Source: Acidovorax sp. Leaf160
GTDB lineage: Bacteria; Pseudomonadota; Gammaproteobacteria; Burkholderiales; Burkholderiaceae_C
Reading direction: 5' to 3'
DNA length: 64,000 bases
NCBI RefSeq assembly: GCF_001424265.1
Contig: NZ_LMOV01000025.1
Coordinates: 129,843-193,842 of the forward strand
Shown: positions 29,042-40,075 of the stretch, piece by piece
Layout: each line of letters opens with the position of its first letter
Numbering within the stretch: position 1 is the first letter of the stretch
Notes under the pieces: model-generated
Databases searched by the model: none
Told to the model about the DNA's origin: nothing
What the model saw: the letters and a program-made list of their open reading frames with translations, nothing else
Program-made: the position numbers and the translations under genes

Positions 29042-29069
29042 TTGCCGCACACGGGGCGCCGTGCATAAT
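29042..29069 (+). promoter_or_regulatory. Candidate sigma-70 promoter for rppH
   Basis: TTGCCG (29042-29047), 16 bp, CATAAT (29064-29069). It is 30 bp before the rppH start and falls in the 91-bp divergent gap with proS. Confidence 0.5.
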
Positions 29070-29099
29070 GGTCACAGTTTAAAAATTTGGGGTTAGATT

Positions 29100-29789
29100 A
29101 TGCTTGACCGGGACGGTTTTCGGCCCAACGTCGGCATCATCCTGCTCAACCAGAAAAACCAGGTATTTTGGGGCAAACGCATTCGCACCCACAGCTGGCA
29201 GTTCCCGCAAGGCGGCATCGACCGCGGCGAAACGCCCGAACAGGCCATGTTCCGGGAACTGCACGAAGAGGTGGGACTGCAGCCGATGCACGTTCGCGTG
29301 GTTGCCCGCACCCGGGACTGGTTGCGCTACGAGGTGCCTGACCGGTATATAAGGCGCGACGCCAGGGGCCACTATAAGGGCCAGAAGCAGATCTGGTACC
29401 TGCTGCAGCTGGTTGGCCACGACTGGGACCTGAATCTGCGGGCCACCAACCATCCGGAGTTCGACGCCTGGCGTTGGAACGACTACTGGGTGCCGCTGGA
29501 CGTGGTGGTTGAATTCAAACGCGGCGTCTATGAAATGGCGCTCACCGAGCTCGCGCGCTTCCTGCCCAGACATGAGCAACGCAACCGCTACCTGCGCAGC
29601 GGCATGCGCTCGCGCGAAGGCGGGGAGTCCAACGCGGGCGGCGCACCATTCCACCGCGCAGGCTCGCTGCTGCTGAGCCCGGGAGTGGAGCTGCCGCCTG
29701 GCGCCAGCTTCGATCCAAACCCGCAGTGCGAAGAGCCCAGCGTGCTGGCCCCGCCGCCGGCGACGGGGCCCAGCGCGCCGACCGTCTGA
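29100..29789 (+). CDS. rppH: RNA pyrophosphohydrolase RppH
   Basis: Nudix hydrolase that removes pyrophosphate from mRNA 5' ends and so triggers decay by RNase E. It has 229 residues. The Nudix box is GG(x5)E(x7)REXXEE(x)G at residues 38-59, starting GGIDRGETP. The family residues around WQFPQGG and QKQIWYLL are present. The last 65 residues are Pro/Ala-rich and look disordered; the family is usually shorter. Its natural partner RNase E is encoded in the same window. Confidence 0.95.
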   Translation: MLDRDGFRPNVGIILLNQKNQVFWGKRIRTHSWQFPQGGIDRGETPEQAMFRELHEEVGLQPMHVRVVARTRDWLRYEVPDRYIRRDARGHYKGQKQIWYLLQLVGHDWDLNLRATNHPEFDAWRWNDYWVPLDVVVEFKRGVYEMALTELARFLPRHEQRNRYLRSGMRSREGGESNAGGAPFHRAGSLLLSPGVELPPGASFDPNPQCEEPSVLAPPPATGPSAPTV

Positions 29790-29878
29790 CCCCTGGCAAG
29801 GGGGCTCTTGCGGCTGCAGTGCAGTGCCCACGGCCGGCAGGCCGCGCCGGCTTGCGGAGTGCATGCGCTGCGCCGTGA

Positions 29879-31063
29879 TCAGCCCCCGGCTGCGGTGGCC
29901 GCCACGGACGGGGCCGGGCGGCGCGTGGCACCGGTCAGCACCAGGTTGTCGCGGTGCACCATTTCCGCCTCGGCCGTGTAGCCGAGCAGGCGCTCGAATT
30001 CCGACGACGGCTTGCGGCAGAGCAGGCGCGCCTCGGCGCTGGCGTAGTTGGCCAGGCCCCGCGCGAGCTCCGCGCCCGCGGCATCCCGCACGGCGATCAC
30101 GTCACCGCGGGAAAAATCCCCCTCCACCGCCACCATGCCGATGGGCAAGAGGCTCTTGCCCTCGTCGCGCACCTTGGCGGCAGCGCCGGCATCGACGGTG
30201 ACCGAGCCACGCAGCTGCAGGTGATCGGCCATCCACTGCTTGCGTGCCTGCTGCTTGGCCGTCTGCGCCACCAGCAGCGTTCCGATCGGCTCGCCCTGCA
30301 CCAGACGCATCAGCACATCGGGCTCGCGGCCCCAGGCGATCACGGTCGAGGCACCGGAGCCGGCGGCGCGCTTGGCGGCGATGATCTTGGTGAACATGCC
30401 ACCTCGGCCGATGCTGGAGCCGGCCCCGCCGGCCATGGCTTCCAGCGCCGGATCGCCCGCCCTCGCCTCGTGCACGAACTGCGCCGAGGGATCGCGCCGG
30501 GGATCGGCGGTGTACAGCCCCTTCTGGTCGGTCAGGATGACCAGGGCGTCGGCCTCGACGAGATTGGCGACCAGCGCGCCCAGGGTGTCGTTGTCACCGA
30601 ACTTGATCTCATCGGTGACCACGGTGTCGTTTTCGTTGATGACCGGCACCACCCCCAGCCGCAGCAGCGCCAACAGCGTGGAGCGGGCATTCAGATAGCG
30701 CTCGCGGTGGGCCAGGTCGGCGTGGGTCAGCAGTACCTGCGCGCTGCCCAGGCCCTGTTCGCGCAGCTTGGTCTCGTACATCTGGGCCAGGCCCATCTGG
30801 CCCACGGCGGCAGCGGCCTGCAGCTCGTGGATCTCGCTGGGGCGTGACGACCATCCCAGCCGCTTCATGCCCTCCGCGATGGCGCCGCTGGACACCATGA
30901 TCACCTCGCGTCGCTGGCCTCCGTCGCCGCGCACCAGCGCCGCCAGTTGCCGGCTCCATTCGCCGATCGCCTGCTCGTCGAGCCCGCGGCCCTCATTCGT
31001 CACCAGGCTGGAGCCGACCTTGACCACGATGCGACGTGCGTCGCGCAATAGACTGGACACCAT
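29879..31063 (-). CDS. proB: Glutamate 5-kinase
   Basis: First enzyme of proline synthesis, phosphorylating glutamate. It has 394 residues. The amino acid kinase domain has [36 protein letters not shown] and [15 protein letters not shown]-terminal PUA domain (about 290-375) is present, as in E. coli. It lies downstream of obgE with 85 bp between, holding repeat copy C; the rplU-rpmA-obgE-proB order is common in betaproteobacteria. proA is not in the window. Confidence 0.97.
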   Translation of the reverse strand: MVSSLLRDARRIVVKVGSSLVTNEGRGLDEQAIGEWSRQLAALVRGDGGQRREVIMVSSGAIAEGMKRLGWSSRPSEIHELQAAAAVGQMGLAQMYETKLREQGLGSAQVLLTHADLAHRERYLNARSTLLALLRLGVVPVINENDTVVTDEIKFGDNDTLGALVANLVEADALVILTDQKGLYTADPRRDPSAQFVHEARAGDPALEAMAGGAGSSIGRGGMFTKIIAAKRAAGSGASTVIAWGREPDVLMRLVQGEPIGTLLVAQTAKQQARKQWMADHLQLRGSVTVDAGAAAKVRDEGKSLLPIGMVAVEGDFSRGDVIAVRDAAGAELARGLANYASAEARLLCRKPSSEFERLLGYTAEAEMVHRDNLVLTGATRRPAPSVAATAAGG

Positions 31064-31111
31064 TTTTTGAGGTCTTATAAGCTTGTAGCGCCGACCGATT
31101 CAGCGCATTCA

Positions 31112-31128
31112 GCTATATTTTTAATAGC
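31112..31128. repeat. GCTAT-N7-ATAGC palindrome, copy C
   Basis: GCTAT, seven bases, ATAGC, preceded by TAGCGCC and CAGCGC arms at about 31086-31107. It lies between obgE and proB, two genes on the same strand. Confidence 0.8.
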
Positions 31129-31148
31129 AGAGAGAGATAACAGTCCGC

Positions 31149-32635
<1,487 letters not shown>

Positions 32636-32649
32636 GAGATCGACTCCTG

Positions 32650-32961
32650 TTAACCGGCGATCGCGCCGATTTGCAGTTCGGTGAACTGCTGGCGATGGCC
32701 TTGGCGTTTCTGATAGTGCTTACGACGGCGCATCTTGAAGATGTGGACCTTGTCGTGCTTGCCGTGGGCCACGACCGTAGCCGTAACCGTTGCGCCGGAC
32801 ACCAGGGGCGTGCCAACCTTCAGTTCAACGCCGTTGCCGACAGCCAGAACCTGGTCGATCACGATCTCCTGGCCTACGTCCGCAGCAATCTGTTCTACTT
32901 TAATTTTTTCGCCAGCAGCAACGCGATATTGCTTGCCGCCGGTTTTTATGACCGCGTACAT
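32650..32961 (-). CDS. rplU: 50S ribosomal protein bL21
   Basis: 103 residues from the ATG at 32961. The family start [14 protein letters not shown] and the C-terminal [15 protein letters not shown] are present. It is the first gene of the rplU-rpmA unit, and a good promoter lies 50-80 bp upstream. Confidence 0.99.
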   Translation of the reverse strand: MYAVIKTGGKQYRVAAGEKIKVEQIAADVGQEIVIDQVLAVGNGVELKVGTPLVSGATVTATVVAHGKHDKVHIFKMRRRKHYQKRQGHRQQFTELQIGAIAG

Positions 32962-33011
32962 GTAAACCTCTTCGATGTGAGTCCTGCAAACGAATTTCTG
33001 CAGAGCCGGCG

Positions 33012-33040
33012 ACTCTACCATGCCGGGGCAAAACGCGCAA
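33012..33040 (-). promoter_or_regulatory. Candidate sigma-70 promoter for rplU
   Basis: On the minus strand TTGCGC (complement of 33035-33040), 17 bp, TAGAGT (33012-33017). Spacing and position fit a ribosomal protein promoter. Confidence 0.6.
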
Positions 33041-33110
33041 CCTGTAGAGACTGCAGCCGCCTGCCCGGACGCTGTGTGTTTTTCCGGCGTGGCGGCCCTC
33101 GACTCACCGC

Positions 33111-33138
33111 CTGAACATGGGGTGGCGCTTCCTATAAT
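33111..33138 (+). promoter_or_regulatory. Candidate sigma-70 promoter for ispB
   Basis: CTGAAC (33111-33116), 16 bp, perfect TATAAT (33133-33138). Transcription from near 33145 would give a short leader to the TTG start of ispB at 33167. Confidence 0.6.
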
Positions 33139-33166
33139 CGCGTTTTACCCCGAAATCTCCTTTACT

Positions 33167-34150
33167 TTGGCTGCCACCTCATCCAGTACCGCATCCTCCC
33201 TTGCGCTGATCTCCCAAGACATGCTGCAGGTGGACGAGGTGATCGCTCAACGGCTCGACTCCTCGGTCCCGCTGGTCGGCCAGGTGGCGAGATACATCAT
33301 CTCCGCAGGAGGCAAGCGGCTGCGTCCGGCGCTGCTGCTGCTGGCATGCGGCGCTCTGGGCTACCAGGGCGCGCAGCGATTCAACATCGCCGCGGTGATC
33401 GAATTCATTCACACCGCCACGCTGCTGCACGACGACGTCGTGGACGAGTCCACGCTGCGCCGCGGACGGCCGACCGCCAACGAGAGCTTTGGCAACCCGG
33501 CCAGCGTGCTGGTCGGCGACTTCCTGCATTCCCGTGCCTTCCAGATGATGGTGGATGCCGACGACATGCGGATCATGCAGATCCTGTCGGAGGCCACCAA
33601 CGTCATCGCCGAGGGCGAAGTGCAGCAGTTGATGAACACGCACGACGCGTCTCTCAGCGAAGCAGGCTACCTGCAGGTGATCCGCTCGAAGACGGCCAAG
33701 CTGTTCGAGGCCAGCACCCGGCTGGCAGCCGTGCTGGCCGGAAGCCCCGCCGACATCGAAGACGCCTGCGCAGCCTACGGCCAGGCGCTCGGCACGGCCT
33801 TCCAGGTCATCGACGACGTGCTGGACTACGACGGTGACGCCAGCGAAATGGGCAAGAACCTGGGTGACGACCTGCGCGAAGGCAAGGTCACCCTGCCCCT
33901 CATCATCGCCATGCAGCGCGGCTCGCAAGCACAGCGCCAGCTGATCCGCCAGGCCATTGAAGCCGGTGCCACCGATGAGTTGGCGTCGGTGATCGCCATC
34001 GTGAAGGAAACCGGCGCGCTGGATGCCACCCGGCAGGCTGCGGCCGCGCAGGCGCAGCTGGCGCTCGACGCCGCAGCGCAACTGCCTGAGAACGCCCACA
34101 CCTTCGCGTTGCGCGAACTGGCGTCCCAGTTGCTCGATCGACGCGTGTAA
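33167..34150 (+). CDS. ispB: Octaprenyl diphosphate synthase (ubiquinone side chain)
   Basis: Chain-elongating trans-prenyltransferase that makes the isoprenoid tail of ubiquinone. The first aspartate motif is LLHDDVVDE and the second is QVIDDVLDYDGD; GGKRLRPALLL binds pyrophosphate. I chose a TTG at 33167 (327 residues), because E. coli IspB has about 11 residues before the matching SQDM; the ATG at 33221 (309 residues) is the alternative. Product length cannot be fixed from sequence, but octaprenyl is usual in this group. Confidence 0.93.
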   Translation: MAATSSSTASSLALISQDMLQVDEVIAQRLDSSVPLVGQVARYIISAGGKRLRPALLLLACGALGYQGAQRFNIAAVIEFIHTATLLHDDVVDESTLRRGRPTANESFGNPASVLVGDFLHSRAFQMMVDADDMRIMQILSEATNVIAEGEVQQLMNTHDASLSEAGYLQVIRSKTAKLFEASTRLAAVLAGSPADIEDACAAYGQALGTAFQVIDDVLDYDGDASEMGKNLGDDLREGKVTLPLIIAMQRGSQAQRQLIRQAIEAGATDELASVIAIVKETGALDATRQAAAAQAQLALDAAAQLPENAHTFALRELASQLLDRRV

Positions 34151-34173
34151 TCATCTACACTCTCGGTCGCTGT

Positions 34174-34250
34174 CGGGGTGTAGCTTAGCCTGGTAGAGCG
34201 CTACGTTCGGGACGTAGAGGCCGGAGGTTCGAATCCTCTCACCCCGACCA
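34174..34250 (+). tRNA. tRNA-Pro(CGG)
   Basis: 77 nt with the complete cloverleaf: 7-bp acceptor CGGGGTG/CACCCCG, anticodon loop TTCGGGA with anticodon CGG, T loop TTCGAAT, and encoded CCA. It is very similar in layout to E. coli proK. It lies between ispB and pilB. A TACACT box at 34156 might be its -10, with a poor -35. Confidence 0.97.
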
Positions 34251-34312
34251 GTCGGTCAACGGCACTGCACGCCTGCCGTTGCATTCTCGCCCCTGCGCGG
34301 AAGCTCTCGACG

Positions 34313-34340
34313 TTGCCCCCATGGTGACGGGTGATAGGAT
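34313..34340 (+). promoter_or_regulatory. Candidate sigma-70 promoter for pilB
   Basis: TTGCCC (34313-34318), 16 bp, TAGGAT (34335-34340). An inverted repeat GGATGG/CCATCC (about 34337-34356) covers the start region and could be an operator. Confidence 0.4.
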
Positions 34341-34376
34341 GGTTTCCTTTCCATCCCAAAAGAATCCTCTGGTTAC

Positions 34377-36113
34377 ATGGCTGCTGTCGATTCTGTCAAC
34401 AAAGACGCTTCCACCATGGCTTTGCCCGGGCTGGGCCGCGCACTCATCTCGGCGGGCCAGCTCAGTCAGAAGGTCGCCGAGGATCTTTTCAAGAAGTCCC
34501 AAGTCAGCCGCAACAGCTTCATCGCTGAGCTGACGGGCTCGGGCGCCGTATCGCCCCTCGATCTTGCGCACACCGTGTCGTCCGTGTTCGGCGCGCCCCT
34601 GCTGGACATCGACGCGATCGACCCGCTGCGCCTTCCCCGCGACCTGCTCGACGCGAAGATCTGCCAGGCCTATCGCGTCATCGTCCTCAGCAAGCGCAAC
34701 AACCGGCTCATCGTCGCCACGGCGGACCCGACCGATCAGGAGGCCGCCGAGAAGATCAAATTCACCACGCAGATGGGCGTGGACTGGATCATCGCGGAAT
34801 ACGACAAGCTCGTCCGGCTGATCGAAGCTGCTAGCAAGTCCGCGTCGGAATCGGCGGAAGGCATGAGCTCCGGCGGCGAATTCGAGTTCGACGACCTGCC
34901 GACCGAAGAGGCGCCCGAGCCTGCGGATGCCGGCGCCAACGAAGTCGAAGACGCGCCGATCGTCAAGTTCCTGCACAAGATGCTCCTGGACGCGTTCAAC
35001 ATGCGCGCCTCGGATTTGCATTTCGAGCCCTACGAACACCAGTACCGGGTCCGCTTCCGCATCGATGGCGAACTGCGGGAAATCGCCTCTCCGCCGGTGG
35101 CCATCAAGGAAAAGCTCGCCTCCCGCATCAAGGTGATCTCGCGCCTCGACATTTCCGAGAAGCGGGTGCCGCAGGACGGCCGCATGAAGCTGAAGGTCGG
35201 GCCCGACCGGGTCATCGATTTCCGCGTCAGCACGCTGCCCACGCTGTTCGGCGAGAAGATCGTGATCCGTATCCTCGACCCCAGCAGTGCCAAGCTGGGG
35301 ATCGATGCGCTGGGATATGAGCCCGAAGAGAAGGCGCGCCTGCTGCAGGCCATCGGCAGACCCTACGGAATGATTCTGGTGACGGGACCGACGGGCTCGG
35401 GCAAGACGGTGTCGCTCTACACCTGCCTGAACCTGTTGAACAAGCCCGGAGTCAACATCGCCACGGCCGAGGACCCGTCCGAAATCAACCTGCCGGGCGT
35501 GAACCAGGTCAACGTGAACGAAAAGGCCGGGCTGACCTTCGCCACCGCGTTGAAGTCTTTCCTGCGGCAGGATCCCGACATCATCATGGTGGGCGAAATC
35601 CGCGATCTGGAAACGGCCGACATCGCCATCAAGGCGGCGCAGACGGGCCACTTGGTGCTGTCCACCCTGCACACCAACGATGCGCCCACCACGCTGACCC
35701 GGATGCGCAACATGGGCATCGCGCCGTTCAACATTGCCAGCAGCGTGATCCTCATCACGGCGCAGCGCCTCGCGCGCCGGCTGTGTCCGCAATGCAAGGC
35801 GCCAGCGGACATCCCCCACGAGGCGTTGCTGGACGCGGGTTACAGCGAAGACGAGATCGACGGCTCCTGGGTCACCTACAAGCCCGTCGGCTGCTCGGCC
35901 TGCAACAACGGCTACAAGGGCCGACTGGGCATCTACCAGGTCATGCCCGTGTCGGAAGAAACCCAGCGCATCATCCTGCGCGACGGCAGCGCGCTGGAGA
36001 TCGCGGAGCAGGCCAAGCGCGAAGGCGTGCGTTCGCTGCGCGCCTCGGGGCTTTACAAGGCCCGCATGGGGCTGACCTCGCTCGAGGAAGTCCTGGCCGT
36101 GACCAACGAATAA
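34377..36113 (+). CDS. pilB: Type IV pilus assembly ATPase PilB
   Basis: Cytoplasmic hexameric motor that powers pilus extension. It has 578 residues. The N-terminal T2SSE domain covers about 1-150, followed by an acidic linker. Walker A is GPTGSGKT (337-344); the Asp box is near MVGEIRD and the His box near STLHTND. A zinc site is formed by CPQCK and CSACN. It is the first gene of pilB-pilC-pilD, the common core in beta- and gammaproteobacteria; no pilin gene is in the window. Confidence 0.97.
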   Translation: MAAVDSVNKDASTMALPGLGRALISAGQLSQKVAEDLFKKSQVSRNSFIAELTGSGAVSPLDLAHTVSSVFGAPLLDIDAIDPLRLPRDLLDAKICQAYRVIVLSKRNNRLIVATADPTDQEAAEKIKFTTQMGVDWIIAEYDKLVRLIEAASKSASESAEGMSSGGEFEFDDLPTEEAPEPADAGANEVEDAPIVKFLHKMLLDAFNMRASDLHFEPYEHQYRVRFRIDGELREIASPPVAIKEKLASRIKVISRLDISEKRVPQDGRMKLKVGPDRVIDFRVSTLPTLFGEKIVIRILDPSSAKLGIDALGYEPEEKARLLQAIGRPYGMILVTGPTGSGKTVSLYTCLNLLNKPGVNIATAEDPSEINLPGVNQVNVNEKAGLTFATALKSFLRQDPDIIMVGEIRDLETADIAIKAAQTGHLVLSTLHTNDAPTTLTRMRNMGIAPFNIASSVILITAQRLARRLCPQCKAPADIPHEALLDAGYSEDEIDGSWVTYKPVGCSACNNGYKGRLGIYQVMPVSEETQRIILRDGSALEIAEQAKREGVRSLRASGLYKARMGLTSLEEVLAVTNE

Positions 36114-36134
36114 CCCACAACGAGATTGCGCAAT

Positions 36135-37352
36135 ATGGTGACCGCCGCATCGAGGGATATCAAGGACTTCGTCTTCGAGTGGGAAGGCAAGGACCGCTCC
36201 GGCAAGATCGTGCGGGGCGAAATCCGTGCTTCCGGCGAAAACCAGGTGCAGGCCACCCTGCGGCGCCAGGGCGTGCTGCCCACCAAGATCAAGAAGCGCC
36301 GGATGCGCTCGGGCAAGAAGATCAAGCCCAAGGACATTGCGCTCTTCACCCGCCAGATGGCGACGATGATGAAGGCCGGCGTGCCGCTGCTGCAATCGTT
36401 CGACATCGTGGGACGCGGCAACACCAATGCGAGCGTGACCAAGCTGCTCAACGACATCCGCTCCGACGTGGAGACCGGAACGTCGCTGAACATGGCGTTC
36501 CGCAAATACCCGATGTACTTCGACAGCCTCTACTGCAACCTGGTGGAGGCTGGGGAAGCGGCCGGTATTCTGGAGGCGCTGTTGGACCGCCTGGCGATGT
36601 ACATGGAAAAGACCGAGGCGATCAAGTCGAAGATCCGCTCCGCCTTGATGTACCCGATCTCGGTGATCATCGTCGCCTTCGTGGTGGTGACCATCATCAT
36701 GATCTTCGTGATCCCGGCCTTCAAGGACGTGTTCAGCTCCTTCGGCGCCGACCTGCCGGCGCCCACGCTGTTCGTGATGGGCATCAGCGAGGTCTTCGTC
36801 AAGTGGTGGTGGCTGATCTTCGGCGTGATCGGCGGCGGCTTCTTCTTCTTCATGCAGGCCTGGCGCCGCAACGAAAAGATGCAGAAGGTCATGGACCGGC
36901 TGCTGCTGCGCATTCCCGTTTTCGGCGCGCTGATCGACAAGTCCTGCGTGGCCCGCTGGACCCGCACGCTGTCCACCATGTTCGCGGCCGGCGTGCCGCT
37001 GGTGGAAGCGCTCGACTCGGTCGGCGGCGCTTCCGGCAATTCGGTGTATGCGGACGCCACCGAGAAGATCCAGCAGGAAGTCTCCACCGGCACCAGCCTC
37101 ACCGCCGCCATGGGCAACGCCAACGTGTTCCCCTCCATGGTGCTGCAGATGTGCGCCATCGGCGAAGAGTCGGGCTCCATCGACCACATGCTGGGCAAGG
37201 CGGCCGACTTCTACGAGGCCGAGGTCGATGAGATGGTGGCAGGCCTGTCGAGCCTCATGGAGCCGATCATCATCGTCTTCCTCGGCACGCTCATCGGCGG
37301 CATCGTGGTGTCGATGTATCTGCCGATCTTCAAGCTGGGCCAGGTCGTCTGA
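36135..37352 (+). CDS. pilC: Type IV pilus inner membrane platform protein PilC
   Basis: Polytopic protein that links the PilB motor to the growing pilus. It has 405 residues from the ATG at 36135; a TTG three codons upstream is unlikely. Two repeated T2SSF domains (about 70-195 and 275-395) carry the motifs FTRQMATMMKAGVPLLQS and WTRTLSTMFAAGVPLVEA. Membrane segments lie near 172-195, 220-242 and 376-398. Its stop overlaps the pilD start. Confidence 0.97.
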   Translation: MVTAASRDIKDFVFEWEGKDRSGKIVRGEIRASGENQVQATLRRQGVLPTKIKKRRMRSGKKIKPKDIALFTRQMATMMKAGVPLLQSFDIVGRGNTNASVTKLLNDIRSDVETGTSLNMAFRKYPMYFDSLYCNLVEAGEAAGILEALLDRLAMYMEKTEAIKSKIRSALMYPISVIIVAFVVVTIIMIFVIPAFKDVFSSFGADLPAPTLFVMGISEVFVKWWWLIFGVIGGGFFFFMQAWRRNEKMQKVMDRLLLRIPVFGALIDKSCVARWTRTLSTMFAAGVPLVEALDSVGGASGNSVYADATEKIQQEVSTGTSLTAAMGNANVFPSMVLQMCAIGEESGSIDHMLGKAADFYEAEVDEMVAGLSSLMEPIIIVFLGTLIGGIVVSMYLPIFKLGQVV

Positions 37353-38275
37353 TGTTCGAGAGCGTCTGGGCGGTGGCCGGCCTTGCCGGCGTGTTGGGCC
37401 TGCTCTTCGGCAGCTTCCTGAATGTGGTGATCCACCGGCTGCCGCAGATGATGGAGCGTCAGTGGGCGGCAGAGGCGGCCCAGTATGCGCAGGACGCGCA
37501 GGTGCCGCCAGAGATGGCACCACAGACGGACTCACAGGTGGCCGGATCGGCCGGCAAGGCAGTGCCAGCCGCGCCCGCCGAACGCTTCGATCTCTCCACG
37601 CCGCGGTCGCGTTGCCCCTCCTGCGGTCACCTGATCCGCTGGTACGAAAACATTCCCGTCCTCAGCTATCTGTTCCTCGGAGGTCGGTGCGCGGGCTGCC
37701 GCACGCGCATCAGCCCGCGCTACCCTGCCGTCGAATTGCTGACCGGCGGGCTGTTCCTCTTTTGCGGCTATCGCTGGGGCCTGACGCCGACCGCCGCCGC
37801 CTGGTGCGGCTTCTCGGCGGCGCTGGTGGCGCTGGCTTTCATCGACTGGGACACCACCCTGCTGCCGGACGACATCACCCTGCCGCTGCTGTGGGCCGGC
37901 CTGCTCGCTGCCGCACTGCGCTGGACCGACGTCCCATTGCAGTCTTCCGTGATCGGGGCTGCCGCCGGCTACCTGTCGCTGTGGTGCGTGTACTGGGCCT
38001 TCAAGTTGGCCACGGGCAAGGAAGGCATGGGCTACGGTGACTTCAAGCTCTTCGCAGCGCTGGGTGCCTGGTTCGGCTGGGAGGCGCTGGTGCCGATCAT
38101 CCTGATGGCGTCCGTCATCGGCGCGCTGGTCGGCATCGGCATGAAGTTCGCCAGCAGTCTGCGCGAAGGCCTGTACGTGCCCTTCGGGCCGTTTCTCGCG
38201 GGCGCCGGCCTGACCGCGATGATCGCGGGTCCGGCGCGGGTCATGCAGGCGATCTTCGGCTCGCTGGGCCTGTGA
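37352..38275 (+). CDS. pilD: Type IV prepilin peptidase/N-methyltransferase PilD
   Basis: Membrane aspartic protease that cleaves prepilins and methylates the new N-terminus. It has 307 residues. The zinc-binding cytoplasmic loop has CPSC and CAGC; the catalytic aspartates are in FIDWDTTLLPD and GYGDFKLFA. The loop between the first membrane segment and CPSC is longer than usual (Ala/Gln-rich, about 33-80). Its stop overlaps the coaE start (GTGA). Confidence 0.96.
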   Translation: MFESVWAVAGLAGVLGLLFGSFLNVVIHRLPQMMERQWAAEAAQYAQDAQVPPEMAPQTDSQVAGSAGKAVPAAPAERFDLSTPRSRCPSCGHLIRWYENIPVLSYLFLGGRCAGCRTRISPRYPAVELLTGGLFLFCGYRWGLTPTAAAWCGFSAALVALAFIDWDTTLLPDDITLPLLWAGLLAAALRWTDVPLQSSVIGAAAGYLSLWCVYWAFKLATGKEGMGYGDFKLFAALGAWFGWEALVPIILMASVIGALVGIGMKFASSLREGLYVPFGPFLAGAGLTAMIAGPARVMQAIFGSLGL

Positions 38276-38898
38276 CGCAGGCCTCGCCACGCCGCAGACC
38301 GCTGCGCGTCGGGCTGACAGGTGGCATCGGCAGCGGCAAGAGCACGCTGGGCCAGATGCTGCAGCGCTGCGGAGCTGCGCTGGTGGACGCCGACGCCTGC
38401 GCGCGGGCGGTGACTGCCGCCGGAGGCTCGGCCATCCCAGCCATCCGGCAGGCCTTTGGCGAGGAATTCATCGACCCGGCGGGGGCGCTCGACCGGGCGC
38501 GCATGCGCGAGAAAGCCTTCAGCGACGTCGGCGCCAAAGCGCGGCTGGAGGGCATTGTCCATCCGCTGGTGGCGGACAGCATCGCCCAGGCCACGCTCGA
38601 AGCCACCGGGGCGGGGCATCACCTGATCGTGCTCGACATCCCGCTGCTGGTGGAGTCGAAGCGCTGGGCACCCGGACTCGATGCGGTGGTGGTGGTCGAT
38701 TGCAGCGAGCCCACGCAGATCGCCCGCGTCCAGGCGCGTAACGGCTTGGACGTGCCGGCCATCGAAGCCATCATCGCGGCCCAGGCCTCCCGTGCCCAGC
38801 GCCGCGCCGCCGCCGACATCGTGGTCTTCAACGACGGTATCCCCCTGGCGGAACTGCATGCACGCGCCGAGCGGATCGCCGCACGGTTCGGGCTATGA
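38272..38898 (+). CDS. coaE: Dephospho-CoA kinase
   Basis: Last step of coenzyme A synthesis. It has 208 residues from a GTG at 38272. The P-loop GLTGGIGSGKS lies at about residues 14-24, so no later start is possible. The CoA domain motifs VDADACAR and LDIPLLVES are present. It is coupled to pilD, as in many proteobacteria. Confidence 0.96.
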   Translation: MTQASPRRRPLRVGLTGGIGSGKSTLGQMLQRCGAALVDADACARAVTAAGGSAIPAIRQAFGEEFIDPAGALDRARMREKAFSDVGAKARLEGIVHPLVADSIAQATLEATGAGHHLIVLDIPLLVESKRWAPGLDAVVVVDCSEPTQIARVQARNGLDVPAIEAIIAAQASRAQRRAAADIVVFNDGIPLAELHARAERIAARFGL

Positions 38899-38985
38899 TG
38901 CATCGGGCCGTGCCGGCACCCGACGAGGTGCTTCAGGACGAGCGGTAGCCTCCTCCCCGCGAGCACCCCCCAGGAACCCAGCAGC

Positions 38986-39741
38986 GTGATCCTCTACGAA
39001 TACCCCTTTAACGAACGACTGCGCACCTACCTCCGGCTGGAGCAGCTGTTTCGCCGCTTGGGCGAGTTGATCCCCCGCGCCCATCCGCTGGACCACCACT
39101 ACGCCCTGGTGACCATGTTCGAGATCATGGACGTCGCCGCCCGCGCCGACCTGAAGTCGGACGTGCTCAAGGATCTGGAAAAGCACAAGCAGCAGCTCGA
39201 CAGCTACCGCGGCAACCCCTCGATCTCCGAGGACGTGCTGGACAGCGTCATCGCCCAGCTCGACCGGTGCTTCACCGGCCTCAACGCCCAGCACGGCAAG
39301 GCCGGCCATGCACTCGCCGAGAACGACTGGCTGATGAGCATCCGCAGCCGCGTCGGCATCCCCGGCGGTACCTGCGGCTTCGACCTCCCCGCCTACTACG
39401 CCTGGCAACACCACGCACCCGACCAGCGCCAGCAAGACCTGGAAGGCTGGGCCTCGCACCTCGCCCCGCTGGCCGAATCGGTGTTCGTGCTGCTCAAGAT
39501 GCTGCGCGATTCAGGCGTGCCGCAGAAGGTGGCGGCGGACCACGGCCAGTTCCAGCAGACCCTGCCGCAGGGCCGCACCTTCCAGCTGCTCCGCCTGCGC
39601 ATCGACCCGGGCCTGCAGCTCATTCCCGAGATCAGCGGCAACCGGCTGATCGTCTCCGTGCGCCTGATGCGGCAGGACGAGGCGGGCCGCCTGCAGTCCA
39701 GCACCGAAGACGCGGCTTTCGAGCTCACGCTGTGCGCCTGA
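38986..39741 (+). CDS. zapD: Cell division protein ZapD
   Basis: Binds and bundles FtsZ at the division ring. It has 251 residues from a GTG at 38986, with AGGAA 9 bp upstream. The start ILYEYPFNERLRTYLRLE and the later HPLDHHYAL and GRTFQLLRLRID motifs are family-typical. It follows coaE by 87 bp and precedes yacG by 21 bp, the standard order. Confidence 0.96.
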   Translation: MILYEYPFNERLRTYLRLEQLFRRLGELIPRAHPLDHHYALVTMFEIMDVAARADLKSDVLKDLEKHKQQLDSYRGNPSISEDVLDSVIAQLDRCFTGLNAQHGKAGHALAENDWLMSIRSRVGIPGGTCGFDLPAYYAWQHHAPDQRQQDLEGWASHLAPLAESVFVLLKMLRDSGVPQKVAADHGQFQQTLPQGRTFQLLRLRIDPGLQLIPEISGNRLIVSVRLMRQDEAGRLQSSTEDAAFELTLCA

Positions 39742-39762
39742 GGGCGCGCCCTTTTTGCAACG

Positions 39763-40008
39763 ATGTCCGATACGAAGAAGAAAAAAGCCGCTGCCACCGC
39801 GACCCCTGCAGGCAGCGCCGAGCGCTGGGTGAAATGCCCGCAATGTGGCGGCCCCAGCCTCTACAGCCCCGCCAACCGGTTTCGCCCTTTCTGCGGCGAG
39901 CGCTGCAAACAGATCGACCTGGGTGCCTGGGCCAGCGAGGAGTTCCGCATGCCGACCGAGGCGCCGCCCGAGGACGCGGAGTTCGGCGACCCTCGGTTGC
40001 TGCCCTGA
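39763..40008 (+). CDS. yacG: DNA gyrase inhibitor YacG
   Basis: Small zinc protein that binds GyrB and inhibits gyrase in E. coli. It has 81 residues. The four zinc cysteines are in KCPQCGG and FCGERCK. A basic Lys-rich N-terminus ([10 protein letters not shown]) precedes. [13 protein letters not shown] is the family C-terminal motif. It is convergent with the Nudix gene, with repeat copy D between and into the latter. Confidence 0.96.
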   Translation: MSDTKKKKAAATATPAGSAERWVKCPQCGGPSLYSPANRFRPFCGERCKQIDLGAWASEEFRMPTEAPPEDAEFGDPRLLP

Positions 40009-40028
40009 TTCTCAAAGCAGAATCGGGC

Positions 40029-40075
40029 ACCAGCGCTGATGTATCAAGCGCCGGCTGCTATCATTTTTGATGATC
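40029..40075. repeat. Palindromic repeat, copy D (diverged core)
   Basis: CACCAGCGCT-GATGTAT-CAAGCGC followed by GCTATCATTTTTGATGAT. The outer GC-rich arms match copy F closely; the core is changed from ATAGC to ATGAT. The last codons and the stop of the Nudix gene lie inside it. Confidence 0.7.

Noticed and set aside
29790-29878. CCCC-TGGCAA-GGGG hairpin between rppH and proB as a terminator
   Set aside because: The stem is only 4 bp and no T tract follows.
34251-34300. Possible sigma-54 promoter upstream of pilB
   Set aside because: GGCAC and TTGCA are present, but the spacing between GG and GC is wrong.
34239-37535. Long antisense reading frame across pilB, pilC and pilD
   Set aside because: Shadow of well-supported genes; no domain, no start site, and biased composition.
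39742-39757. GGGCGCGCCC plus TTTTT after zapD as a terminator
   Set aside because: The palindrome leaves only a 4-bp stem, and yacG begins within 10 bp.
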